A stretch of 64,000 bases of DNA from Phycomyces nitens (taxonomy: Eukaryota; Mucoromycota; Mucoromycetes; Mucorales; Phycomycetaceae), in the NCBI GenBank assembly GCA_022702545.1, contig JAHRBC010000001.1, forward strand, positions 9,610,001 to 9,674,000, read 5' to 3'. A program made the translations under genes and the position numbers. The notes beneath the pieces were generated by a model. It saw only the letters and a program-made list of their open reading frames with translations, had not been told where the DNA came from and did not search any database. This document shows, piece after piece, positions 22,029-32,337 of the stretch (its first letter is position 1; every line of letters starts with the position of its first letter).

Positions 22029-23774
22029 CACTACAAAAATTGAGTGGTTTCATTCATAGCAAACTACTATATTATCTTACCATTAGTAGACTGAAGTTAA
22101 ACATAATAAACTTTTTTATTTTTGACGGTGATTATATTATTCAATATGTTCTATTGGATAGAATAATAAAGTAGAGCCTTTTAGATGTCATATTTGCTTG
22201 TGATTTATTTCTACTTCTTGTAACTATATCATTAAATTAATTGGAGTAGAAATAATAAACAAATCAATTATTATCATGTTTATTCTCATAAGAAGGAAGA
22301 GAAATATGACCAGTATGCTTGCAAGTAAATAAGTTGACTGAAGATAATAAATTGTCTTATAGTTTTATTATTATTTAACAGCATTGTGTACACTCTTGTT
22401 CTATATCAAGACATCTTTTTCAACCTAATAAACTATAAATTACAAAGATATGAAAATGATGGCAGGCATATTCTTTTGGATTATCATTTTTATTGCCCGC
22501 ATTTTATCAGGGTCAAACAGCCTTTTAATACAAAGTATTTGTTTTTCCTTTTTATTTTTTATATTCTTTTGTGCCTAAATATTACCGCAAAATACTCTGG
22601 TAATTAATTCTTTTCTTTCTCTTGTGAATATATTTTTTACTCAATATATTTTATTATTCATAGGTAACTGCTTATAAATATATTATGGGGCTCTCTATTG
22701 CACTTGGCTGTATATCCAAAGGTAAGATCATATTATGCTAAAGCTATTCTTTATTAACCAAATCACTCTTTTATATATAGCCGCAAATTCTATTTTTCTA
22801 TCCATCTCAATATAATATTCTGATAAACCTTTTATATTATAAATATGTCCTCTTTAATAACATCTATCACAGACATCTTGCTATGCTCTTATATGGATTC
22901 CCGATTGAAATTATCTGGCCATTCCAATGGCTATATCTTGTAAGTAAACTAATATTTTAGTATTACATATTGTTTATCTACAAATATTAATATATATCTA
23001 TTAGACAATAATCATTTGTTAGTATATTACAGAGAGTCTATCAAATGTTCTGTTTATTATATTAAAAATGTAAGTATAAGAATGAATGATTTATATAAAA
23101 ATAATTTACTAACAATCTTCTCTTTTACTTTTAGACAGTATTGGCTTTCTCTCAGCTAGGTAAGTATCCTGGCTCTATTAAGAACCAGTTGATGGTGCCA
23201 ACCAAGAAATATTGATTGGTAGAATAGATATACCAAAGAAATAATCTAGAGACTAGAATATATAGCGCAAATGTATTTTTTATCAAATAAAACGAAAAAT
23301 AAAAATTTTCAGAATCTATTGCTCCAAAAAAACAACAAACCAGAGAGGCTTGTTTGCATAGAATAACTACAATTACCTTGCAATAGTCTACAATCATCCT
23401 TGATAGACTGTTAAAACATATTATAAAACCCACTATAAAATATAATGAAAGATAAAACTGGTTGTTTGTAAGTAGTTAATCTCCCCTGACACAAACTGTC
23501 TGTGTATCGTAAAATGCAATGCAAAAAAGGGTAGATTGACTAGGAATATATTGTGGCTACAATGTATATTTAAGTTTTGCACTGTTTGAGGGCATTTAAA
23601 TATTCTACATTGGATTCTTGTACACCAGTAGGTAGGATGATTCAGTTCACCCCCATATCTTTTTAGTCTACTACAGATCACAATTATATATTACCAAAAG
23701 CATAGTAAAACTATATAATTAAGTAGCTTATTTTATAAGTTTTATCTACATAATACCCTTAGACTTTTGTAGTG
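22029..23774 (+). mobile_element. MITE-like CACTA element Y1 (non-autonomous)
   Basis: 1746 bp, left end CACTACAAAAATTGAGTGG, right end (reverse complement) CACTACAAAAGTCTAAGGG, so the terminal inverted repeat is about 10 bp. CAT duplicates at 22026-22028 and 23775-23777. Inserted between RNase H and integrase of element C. No transposase domain. Small ORFs inside it are not gene-like. Copies: Y2 (28808-30553, full length), Y3 (31820-32334, deleted) and Y4 (14232-14900, truncated). Confidence 0.93.
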
Positions 23775-25829
23775 CATGCCCTCAGTGGAAGGTGGTTACT
23801 AGATTGTCACGTTCTGAGAATGGGATGAAGCTATGGAATTGTCCATTTGAGTTTGCCCATAGGATTTCGCCTTGTTCACCGATCCTCTAAATAGGTCGTT
23901 GTAACTGTCCTATGACAAAAGGTGGTGTATTTTCTGGTATGATACCCTGCTGTAGATATGGGGGCACTAACAAGGGCCAATCGTCTATGACTGTATCCAC
24001 CATGGGATTGAGGTGTGCCATTGTCTGATCTGAATTGATATTAGCATGAACCTCCCCCCTCCATGATGATCTTCATGGTCAGCTCTGCGTGACAAAGCAT
24101 CGGGAACAATATTGTTCTTGCCTTTCTTGTATTCATATGTTACAAAATAATGTGCCAAGTCTTCAATCTATTGACGCATTCATGGAGGTAGCTCTTTCTG
24201 TGTAGGATAATATGTCAAAGGTTTGTGGTCGGTTCTGATGGTTACTGGTCGGCCCTCGATGTAACAACACCATTCAGCCAATGCAGCCACAATGGCCAGC
24301 ATTTCGCATTGAGTGGCGGCATAGTTGATTTCTGCATCTTTCAACTTGCGACTGGCTTATCCTTCTGCAACATCGTTGCTCCGATAGCAAAATCTGATGC
24401 ATCGGTCTCAATGACAATGGGAACAGTGGGGTCATATGGTTGCAGAATTGGAGCATTGGTCATGGCATGCTTGAGGGTTGAGAAGGCAGCTTCACATTTG
24501 GGAGACCAATCCACTTTCCGTGTCTTGAAACCAACACTGTTGGTCAGGGCATGCAATGGTGCGGCAATCTTGGCAAAGTTCTTTATAAACTGTTGATAGT
24601 AACTGGACAGGCCAAGGAAGGGACGGACCTCTTGAACTGTAGATTGTTGTGGCCATTCCTTGATAGCTGCAATTTTAGATTCCTCGACTTTGATGCCCTC
24701 TTTACCAATGACATGACCCACATAATGGACTTCTTGCAGGCCAATGTGTGATTTCGCCAGGTTGGCATACAGATGATATTGGTGAAGGCGATCAAGTACC
24801 AAATGAACATGCTTTACATGTTCCTCTTTACTCTTGCTGTATATAAGAATATCATCTAGATATATGCAAGCAAACTGATCAATATATCCACGCAAGACTT
24901 CATTCATCAGAGCTTGGAAGACTGGTGGGGCATTAGTAAGTCTGAATGGCATCACCAGGAATTCAAATTGGCCATAGCGTGTATTGAATGCAGTTTTTGG
25001 GACATCCCTTGGGTCAATCTGGAGTTGCCAATAGCCAGAGGTGAGGTCGATTGTCGAGAAGTATTGTGCACTAGCTAATTGATCAAATGTCTTGTCAATA
25101 TGTGGCAAAGGATAGCGATTCTTGACTGTGACATTATTTAAAGCTTGATAATCGATGCACATTCGCATATGCCCATTCTTTTTACACACAAAAATCACAG
25201 GAGAACTCCAAGGAGATGCCGAAGGATGGATCATTCCACATTTCATTAGCAAAGTCAACTGTGTTTTCATCTCCTCCAGTTCTTGTGGGGACATTCGATA
25301 AGTAGTACCCTTGATGGCGGTAGCATTGCCAGTATCGATTGTCATTAGAGGACCATTATATTCTGGATTAGGGCCTGGGAGATTATCATGGAACACATCT
25401 TTGAATTCGTCTTGTATCTTGTCCCAAAATTGCTCAGTGATTGTTTTCAATGGTTGTTCAGCTATACTTAATAAAAAGTCGCTGTTATTCATTGTGTGGG
25501 GTGTAAACACATTGTTGAATTCATCACAAATGAGCTTACATGTGCCGTCAGCGTCCTCCTCACACTCTATTGCCATGTTAAGAAATTGTTCTGCAGTGTT
25601 GGGTATCTTATGCAACTCCACTTTAACATATAGCATAGCCAAGTACGCCTCACATCCATCTTTCAAGTATTTACGTGCTTCCTTAAAAGTCAGCAGCGTA
25701 CAACTCTCATTTTGCTCATCACCTGCGCTTTCAATACTTGATAGACTAATGGGCTTTCTTCTAGTACTCTCGTCCCATACTGGAGCAACATAGGGATCCA
25801 ATGTAACCCATTGACCATCTACTTGTAAC

Positions 25830-26739
25830 TGTCAGGAACTGATCCAAGCAGACAAGGCAAGAGACAGTGTTGTGGGTAGAGTAAAAATAAGAAAGATACG
25901 AAAGAATTCGTGAGAACTTGTGTAGGGTGTTTATTATCAAGAAAAAGGTTATCTTTCTACACAGAACTAACTACTGATATTTATATGTTTTCTGATTTAT
26001 AATTCAGTATATGCTTTGGTAATATTTATCACGATGAGTCATCTTCCAGGAGTATTGTCTTTCTGGAAAGATCCAGAGAGACCTATTGATATGATACTTC
26101 TCCAGTCAGATCAGCCAGAGAGCTTTGGTAAAGAAGAGCATTTATGCTATTGGTAATATTTTAATATTCTGACCCAGATACTTGGGTAATGTTTTAGAAT
26201 TATTAATTCATTGTAGTTGTAGTCTCTCAATCAAGTATTCATATAATAAACGAAATATGTAGATGGAATATGATGATGCCATTAGATAAATATGTGTATA
26301 TCTGTATATCCCATATTATGGTGATAACGATAATAATAATAAATAATAATCAATTATGTGTATGATGATCTGTGTATTGGATAATCTCATAAAGGCAGAT
26401 CCGTTTGACTGGAATAGCTGAGGATATTATTTTATCCTTCAGTCTTACTCTCAGATTCAGCAGTAATCAATACTCATTTACAACAGACAGAAACAGGAGT
26501 TTCAAGGATAAGTTATTTAATAAAAGACGTTGTTTGCTTGATCTTTCTACGATCAAGCTCTACTGGTATTTATATGTTTTCTAGCTAGGATAAAGATGTG
26601 TCTAAATATAATGATTGGTAACTGTGGCGGGTGGGTGTACAAGAAAGGAAAGTCTAAAGATAGCTATGATGTATTGGTCTTCTAGCTAGTGTCCATTTTG
26701 GGAGTGTGGCGCGAAGGCTGTTAGGAACCAATCCTAACA
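25830..26739. repeat. Solo LTR, family F (copy F2), split by LTR H1
   Basis: TGTCAGGAACTGATCC...AACCAATCCTAACA with GTAAC duplicated at 25825-25829 and 26740-26744. Resembles F1 (27410-27695), notably the shared CTTGATCTTTCTAYGATCAAG block. Inserted between protease and RT of element C. Confidence 0.9.
25868..26485. repeat. Solo LTR, family H (copy H1), inside LTR F2
   Basis: 618 bp from TGTTGTGGGTAGAG to CATTTACAACA, flanked by GACAG at 25863-25867 and 26486-26490. It is the inverted counterpart of H2. Confidence 0.92.
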
Positions 26740-27030
26740 GTAACTGCATACAATCTGTTCTCCAATCAATACTGGGGTTCTCTGTTCTCAACCAATCTTT
26801 TTCCAAGACCACATCAAACTTGGTCAACAGGAATAAAACCATAGATAAGAGGACTTGATAATGAGAGCCAATGTGTAGTATAGTAGATGTTTCTTTATTG
26901 ACTTGAACAAAGTTTCCATTGGCTACTTCCACTCTTGTATTGGAATTGAGGATGGGTGTGATTGGCAAATTGTTTCAAGAGCTAAAGCTTTCAGAGATAA
27001 AGCTTCTGGTGGCGCCACTATCAATCAGTA

Positions 27031-27938
27031 TGTTGTAAATGAGTATTGATCACTGCTGAATCTGAGAGTAAGACTGAAGGATAAAATAATATCCTCAGCT
27101 ATTCCAGTCAAACGGATCTGCCTTTATGAGATTATCCAATACACAGATCATCATACACATAATTGATTATTATTTATTATTATTATTGTTATCACCATAA
27201 TATGGGATATACAGATATACACATATTTATATAATGGCATCATCATATTCCATCTACATATTTCATTTATTATATGAATACTTGATTGAGAGACTACAAC
27301 TACAATGAATTAATAATTCTAAAACATTACCCAAGTATCTGGGTCGGAATATTAAAATATTACCAATAGCATAAATGCTCTTCTTTACCAAAGCTCTCTG
27401 GCTGATCTGTGTCAGGAACCAATCTGGACAGGAGCAAGGGCAGAGAAAACAGACAGAGAAATGTAGATAGATTCCTTTATTAAAGAAGTTGTTCGCTTGA
27501 TCTTTCTATGATCAAGCTCTACTGGTATTTATATGAATATGTTTATGTCTGCTATTTATAAAAGATAATTATGATTGGTGTTATAAGTGTTCTGTCTATG
27601 GGAATGAATACAATAATTTGATTGGTCAGAGAGTATTAAAGACGGAATCAGTTATGATTGGTCTAAAGGTCAAGACCAATTGGAGGTTCCTTACATCTGA
27701 CTGGAGAAGTATCATATCAATAGGTCTCTCTGGATCTTTCCAGAAAGACAATACTCCTGGAAGATGACTCATCGTGATAAATATTACCAAAGCATATACT
27801 GAATTATAAATCAGAAAACATATAAATATCAGTAGTTAGTTCTGTGTAGAAAGAGGACCTTTTTCTGGATAATAAACACCCTACACAAGTTCTCACAAAT
27901 TCTTTCGTATCTTTCCTATTTTTACTCTACCCACAACA
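27031..27938. repeat. Solo LTR, family H (copy H2), inverted relative to H1, split by LTR F1
   Basis: TGTTGTAAATGAG...CCCACAACA, with CAGTA at 27026-27030 and 27939-27943. After removing F1 it is about 618 bp, equal to H1. Inserted just upstream of the element C protease motif. Confidence 0.92.
27410..27695. repeat. Solo LTR, family F (copy F1), inside LTR H2
   Basis: 286 bp, TGTCAGGAACC...GGTTCCTTACA, flanked by TCTG at 27406-27409 and 27696-27699. H1 shows the uninterrupted target, confirming the borders. Confidence 0.9.
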
Positions 27939-27943
27939 CAGTA

Positions 27944-30900
27944 TTTGGACTGTCTGTCCTTTGATGGTGCCTGTGAAGAGTGTCAGTTCTTATCGGCTGG
28001 CTAGAGTGAAAGCTTGTTCTTTGTTATGATATACCTGAGGAACCTTGGTGTCCTGGTCTTCGAACCTGTAGGCATGGCCTCCTCTTTGTTGGTATCTTGT
28101 ATCCTCCTCCTGAGGAACGTCTGGTTCATAGCGCATCATGGTGTTATTTTGAGCAGGGTAAGTACTGCTGGACAAGTTCCCCTGCATTAAACTGTCTGAC
28201 TGTCTTTTCCTGAGCGGTCCGGACAGAAGTGTACCAGATGGCCTGGTTGTCTGCACTCATAGCATGTACCTTGCTGTTGTGCTTCCTGCCGGTCTACCTT
28301 TCGTGGTGCATGGGTTTGCATGCAGTCCAAATCCATTGGGGTGGATGTGTTGTTCCTTGCCCGAGGTGCAGAATAGGCTTGTTGTCAAACTGGTTGCAGA
28401 TTATTTTGCTTAGGATTTCTGATTATAACACCAGCCCATTGCGTGGCTACTCTTATAGCATCTTGCAATGTCTCTGGCTTGGCATTCCACACATGGCCTT
28501 GTAGTTCTGGCTTGAGCCGATCAATATACCCATGCCTGCATGTAAATGGATCCATGTTCCTGATCTGCAACATGATGTTGCAATATGCATTAGAGAAGTC
28601 ATTAACAGTGCCTGTCTGTTTCAAGTTGGACCAGTTGTCATAAGCTATCTTTTTGTGGTCTACAGGCATGAATTGAGTCTTCAATTTGTCCGCAAACTCG
28701 TGGAAGTTGATTAGAGAGGTGCAGTTATTGCCGTCAAGGAAATAATCTTTCCTGAGAGTAAACCAATCTGTGGTGGCCCCCAAGAGATAACTGGCTGCAA
28801 TGTCGACCACTACAAAAGTCTAAGGGTATTATGTAGATAAAACTTATAAAATAAGCTACTTAATTGTATAGTTTTACTATGCTTTTGGTAATATATAATC
28901 GTGATCTGTAGTAGACTAAAAAGATATGGGGGTGAACTGAATCATCCTACCTACTGGTGTACAAGAATCCAATGTAGAATATTTAAATGCCCTCAAACAG
29001 TGCAAAACTTAAATATACATTGTAGCCACAATATATTCCTAGTCGATCTACCCTTTTTTGCATTGTATTTTACGATACACAGACAGTTTGTGTCAGGGGA
29101 GATTGACCACTTACAAACAACCAGTTTTATCTTTCATTATATTTTATAGTGGGTTTTATAATATGTTTTAACAGTCCATCAAGGATGATTGTAGACTATT
29201 GCAAGGTAATTGTAGTTATTCTATGCAAACAAGCCTCTCTGGTTTGTTGTTTTTTTAGAGCAATAGATTCTGAAAATTTTTATTTTTCGTTTTATTTGAT
29301 AAAAAATACATTTGCGCTATATATTCTAGTCTCTAGATTATTTCTTTGGTATATCTATTCTACCAATCAATATTTCTTGGTTGGCACCATCAACTGGTTC
29401 TTAATAGAGCCAGGATACTTACCTAGCTGAGAGAAAGCCAATACTGTCTAAAAGTAAAAGAGAAGATTGTTAGTAAATTATTTTTATATAAATCATTCAT
29501 TCTTATACTTACATTTTTAATATAATAAACAGAACATTTGATAGACTCTCTGTAATATACTAACAAATGATTATTGTCTAATAGATATATATTAATATTT
29601 GTAGATAAACAATATGTAATACTAAAATATTAGTTTACTTACAAGATATAGCCATTGGAATGGCCAGATAATTTCAATCGGGAATCCATATAAGAGCATA
29701 GCAAGATGTCTGTGATAGATGTTATTAAAGAGGACATATTTATAATATAAAAGGTTTACCAGAATATTATATTGAGATGGATAGAAAAATAGAATTTGCG
29801 GCTATATATAAAAGAGTGATTTGGTTAATAAAGAATAGCTTTAGCATAATATGATCTTACCTTTGGATATACAGCCAAGTGCAATAGAGAGCCCCATAAT
29901 ATATTTATAAGCAGTTACCTATGAATAATAAAATATATTGAGTAAAAAATATATTCACAAGAGAAAGAAAAGAATTAATTACCAGAGTATTTTGCGGTAA
30001 TATTTAGGCACAAAAGAATATAAAAAATAAAAAGGAAAAACAAATACTTTGTATTAAAAGGCTGTTTGACCCTGATAAAATCCGGGCAATAAAAATGATA
30101 ATCCAAAAGAATATGCCTGCCGTCATTTTCATATCTTTGTAATTTATAGTTTATTAGGTTGAAAAAGATGTCTTGATATAGAACAAGAGTGTACACAATG
30201 CTGTTAAATAATAATAAAACTATAAGACAATTTATTATCTTCAGTCAACTTATTTACTTGCAAGCATACTGGTCATATTTCTCTTCCTTCTTATGAGAAT
30301 AAACATGATAATAATTGATTTGTTTATTATTTCTACTCCAATTAATTTAATGATATAGTTACAAGAAGTAGAAATAAATCACAAGCAAATATGACATCTA
30401 AAAGGCTCTACTTTATTATTCTATCCAATAGAACATATTGAATAATATAATCACCGTCAAAAATAAAAAAGTTTATTATGTTTAACTTCAGTCTACTAAT
30501 GGTAAGATAATATAGTAGTTTGCTATGAATGAAACCACTCAATTTTTGTAGTGGTCCAGTGTGTCATCTTTGTGTACTTGACAATAGTACAGATATCTCT
30601 CCATGTCATCTACCCAGTGCACAATGTCGCTATGCTTGCGTTTTCCTTCATATGGTTGTGGCGGTGCTACCTTGACAGAGTGGTGCCTACGTGAGGCGTT
30701 ATCAGGTTATCTTGTCTCCTCTGCATGGACCCCTCGTTGCTGGTGCATGCTGTTCTCCTCGTTCTGCCTTTCCAGATGCTCCAAGGTCAAAGTGATCTGG
30801 GCCAAAATGCCCCACTGCTCTCGCGTCTCAGCCATTAGCTTGCCCATGTTATACTCCACTTGTATCAACCTGCCATTTAGTGGCACTGTCTCGTCCAAAT

Positions 30901-30958
30901 GAAGGCGTTGTACCTCTTGTACCACCTCTTCAATACGATCGTTGGGATTGGTTGCCAT
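27944..30958 (-). pseudogene. Gag of element C, split by MITE Y2, with an in-frame stop
   Basis: The first ATG after the primer-binding site is at 30958 (minus). The N-terminal part runs to 30554, with helical, acidic sequence, a TAA near 30705 and then an APPQPYEGKRKHSDIVHW motif typical of Retrotrans_gag. After Y2 the capsid-like part resumes at 28807 (ASYLLGATTDWF, KLKTQFMP) and ends in a CCHC knuckle CYECRQPGHLVHFC near 28200. H2 separates it from protease. Confidence 0.88.
28808..30553 (-). mobile_element. MITE-like CACTA element Y2, full length, inverted relative to Y1
   Basis: 1746 bp, same termini and length as Y1 and very similar throughout. The flanking triplets are GAC (28805-28807) and GTC (30554-30556), a duplication with one mismatch. 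It interrupts gag of element C, and the gag frame is consistent on both sides. Confidence 0.92.
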
Positions 30959-30972
30959 GATTGTCTTTTGTA

Positions 30973-30985
30973 CTTCAGCTACCAA
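30973..30985 (-). other. tRNA-type primer-binding site of element C
   Basis: Directly behind the 5' LTR the minus strand reads TTGGTAGCTGAAG. It contains TGG (pairing with a tRNA CCA end) and starts TGGTAGC like the Ty1/Ty3 initiator-Met sites. The same 13 bases occur at the same place in element E. The exact tRNA is not identified. Confidence 0.65.
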
Positions 30986-31570
30986 TGTTACTGGCAAGAC
31001 TTCCCTACACGTGATATGCTATCTGATATCAAGGGAGAGTCTAGCAAGGATCTTTTGGAAGACAACTTCTGGCAGACAATAAAGTAGATGTGAATCTTTA
31101 GTAGGAAGAGAACTCTTTATTGAGTATCACTGTCTGAACTTATTTATAATGGTGTTATATCCAACATAATCGTAGATTGAAACATTAACACAAATTACCA
31201 ATATTAAAACATATTGAATAACTGACCTACTGGAAGTGCACTAAAGAGTGTACCTTTCCAAATACATTATTCATACGTAAAGACACACTAACAACTAGTA
31301 CTAACACACTGGTTAATAGTACTAAGTAAAATAACAAGTCATATCTAATAGTTGGTAGAGAGAACAGACATTACATGATATCATCATATCATCACTAGCA
31401 CTCATCTCAATGTCTATATAAACGCACAATACGAATAGCAATAGTCTTCATCTTATTCACAAATTCTTTCTCTCTCAATAAACAAAGTCTCACCATACTC
31501 TTGTCCATGCTTTGTTTTCCTCTGATTTAACAAATGGCGATCTTTCACTAAGTCACATGTCGCTGGCAAC
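30986..31570 (-). repeat. 5' LTR of element C, interrupted by a solo LTR A
   Basis: About 198 bp after removing the solo LTR and one AATGG. Ends GGCAACA at 31570, followed by AAAG, which also precedes the left LTR. Confidence 0.88.
31151..31532 (+). repeat. Solo LTR, family A, inside the right LTR of element C
   Basis: 382 bp, TGTTATATCC...TTTAACA, flanked by AATGG at 31146-31150 and 31533-31537. The left LTR of C shows the unoccupied target (TTTATAATGGCAATC). Confidence 0.95.
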
Positions 31571-31819
31571 AAAAGAAAGCACACTAAGCATATGCTAAAA
31601 ATGCAACGGGGCCAATAAGAGTTGCCTAAAAGAACAATCTTAAACCCTTGTTTTATTGCTTAGCACTTACACAATACTCGTTTTTGGCGGTATAGAGCTA
31701 TATTAAAGAGTAGAAATATTATATTGGCATTAGATTAGCAATAGATGATCAACAAAGCAATCACCCGTTGCACATCTGTCATGATTGCTAATTCGACACC
31801 ATCACCAAGTTGCAACATC
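31571..31819 (+). other. Host sequence right of element C
   Basis: Continuation of 14901-15186 once element C is excised. No domain recognised. Ends at the ATC target duplication of MITE Y3. Confidence 0.4.
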
Positions 31820-32334
31820 CACTACAAAAATTGAGTGGTTTCATTCATAGCAAACTACTATATTATCTTACCATTAGTAGACTGAAGTTAAACATAATAA
31901 ACTTTTTTATTTTTGACGGCGATTATATTATTCAATATGTTCTATTGGATAGAATAATAAAGTAGAGCCTTTTAGATGTCATATTTGTTTGTGATTTATT
32001 TCTACTTCTTGTAACTATATCATTAAATTAATTGGAGTAGAAATAATAAACAAATCAATTACACTGGGAAAACCATCAATGCAAAAAAGGGTAGATCGAC
32101 TAGGAATATATTGTGGCTACAATGTATATTTAAGTTTTGCACTGTTTGAGGGCATTTAAATATTCTACATTGGATTCTTGTATACCAGTAGGTAGGATGA
32201 TTCAGTTCACCCCCATATCTTTTTAGTCTACTACAGATCACGATTATATATTACCAAAAGCATAGTAAAACTATACAATTAAGTAGCTTATTTTATAAGT
32301 TTTATCTACATAATACCCTTAGACTTTTGTAGCG
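31820..32334 (+). mobile_element. Internally deleted MITE Y3
   Basis: 515 bp. The left part (to about 32060) matches the left end of Y1, and the right part (from about 32078) matches its right 260 bp. The joint holds a short filler (CACTGGGAAAACCATC) not in Y1. Perfect ATC duplication (31817-31819, 32335-32337). The right terminus reads GTAGCG instead of GTAGTG. Confidence 0.92.
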
Positions 32335-32337
32335 ATC

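Larger units (their letters stand above)
20962..27943 (-). pseudogene. Pol of element C (protease, RT, RNase H, integrase), broken
   Basis: Reading on the minus strand and skipping the inserts: protease (ILIDSGATRSFIS, about 27030-26740), RT (25824-24341, with TIDLTSGYWQ, MPFRLTNAPP, IYLDDILIYS), RNase H (ETDASDFAIG, TDHKPLTYY), then after MITE Y1 integrase (22028-20962: HWGINFI, LSDQGCNF, PQTNGKTERFN). Lesions: a TGA in protease near 26972, a frameshift near 24345 at the start of RNase H, stops near 24173 and 23889, and TGA near 21124. HWGINFI has Asn where the first integrase Asp is expected, and PFRL has Arg for Gly. The frame is regained exactly across F2 and H2 once one target duplication is removed. 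No chromodomain was seen. Confidence 0.88.
15187..31570 (-). mobile_element. Ty3/gypsy element C, dead, carrying at least eight later insertions
   Basis: LTRs of about 200 bp (TGTTACYGGCAAGAC at the left ends) border a minus-strand element with gag, CCHC knuckle, protease, RT, RNase H and integrase. Four bases AAAG flank both ends (15183-15186 and 31571-31574). Inserted into it are element A in the left LTR, solo LTR A in the right LTR, MITEs Y1 and Y2, LTR F2 containing LTR H1, and LTR H2 containing LTR F1. Removing each insert plus one duplication rejoins the coding frame at the junctions I checked (F2, H2, Y2). Of 16.4 kb about 5 kb is original element. Several stop codons and at least one frameshift show it is inactive. 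Confidence 0.9.

Noticed and set aside
23152..23681. ORFs of 93 and 82 codons inside MITE Y1, with near-identical counterparts in Y2 (28901-29430)
   Set aside because: They are conserved only because the two MITE copies are nearly identical; there is no motif, start context or partner, and Y3 deletes most of them.
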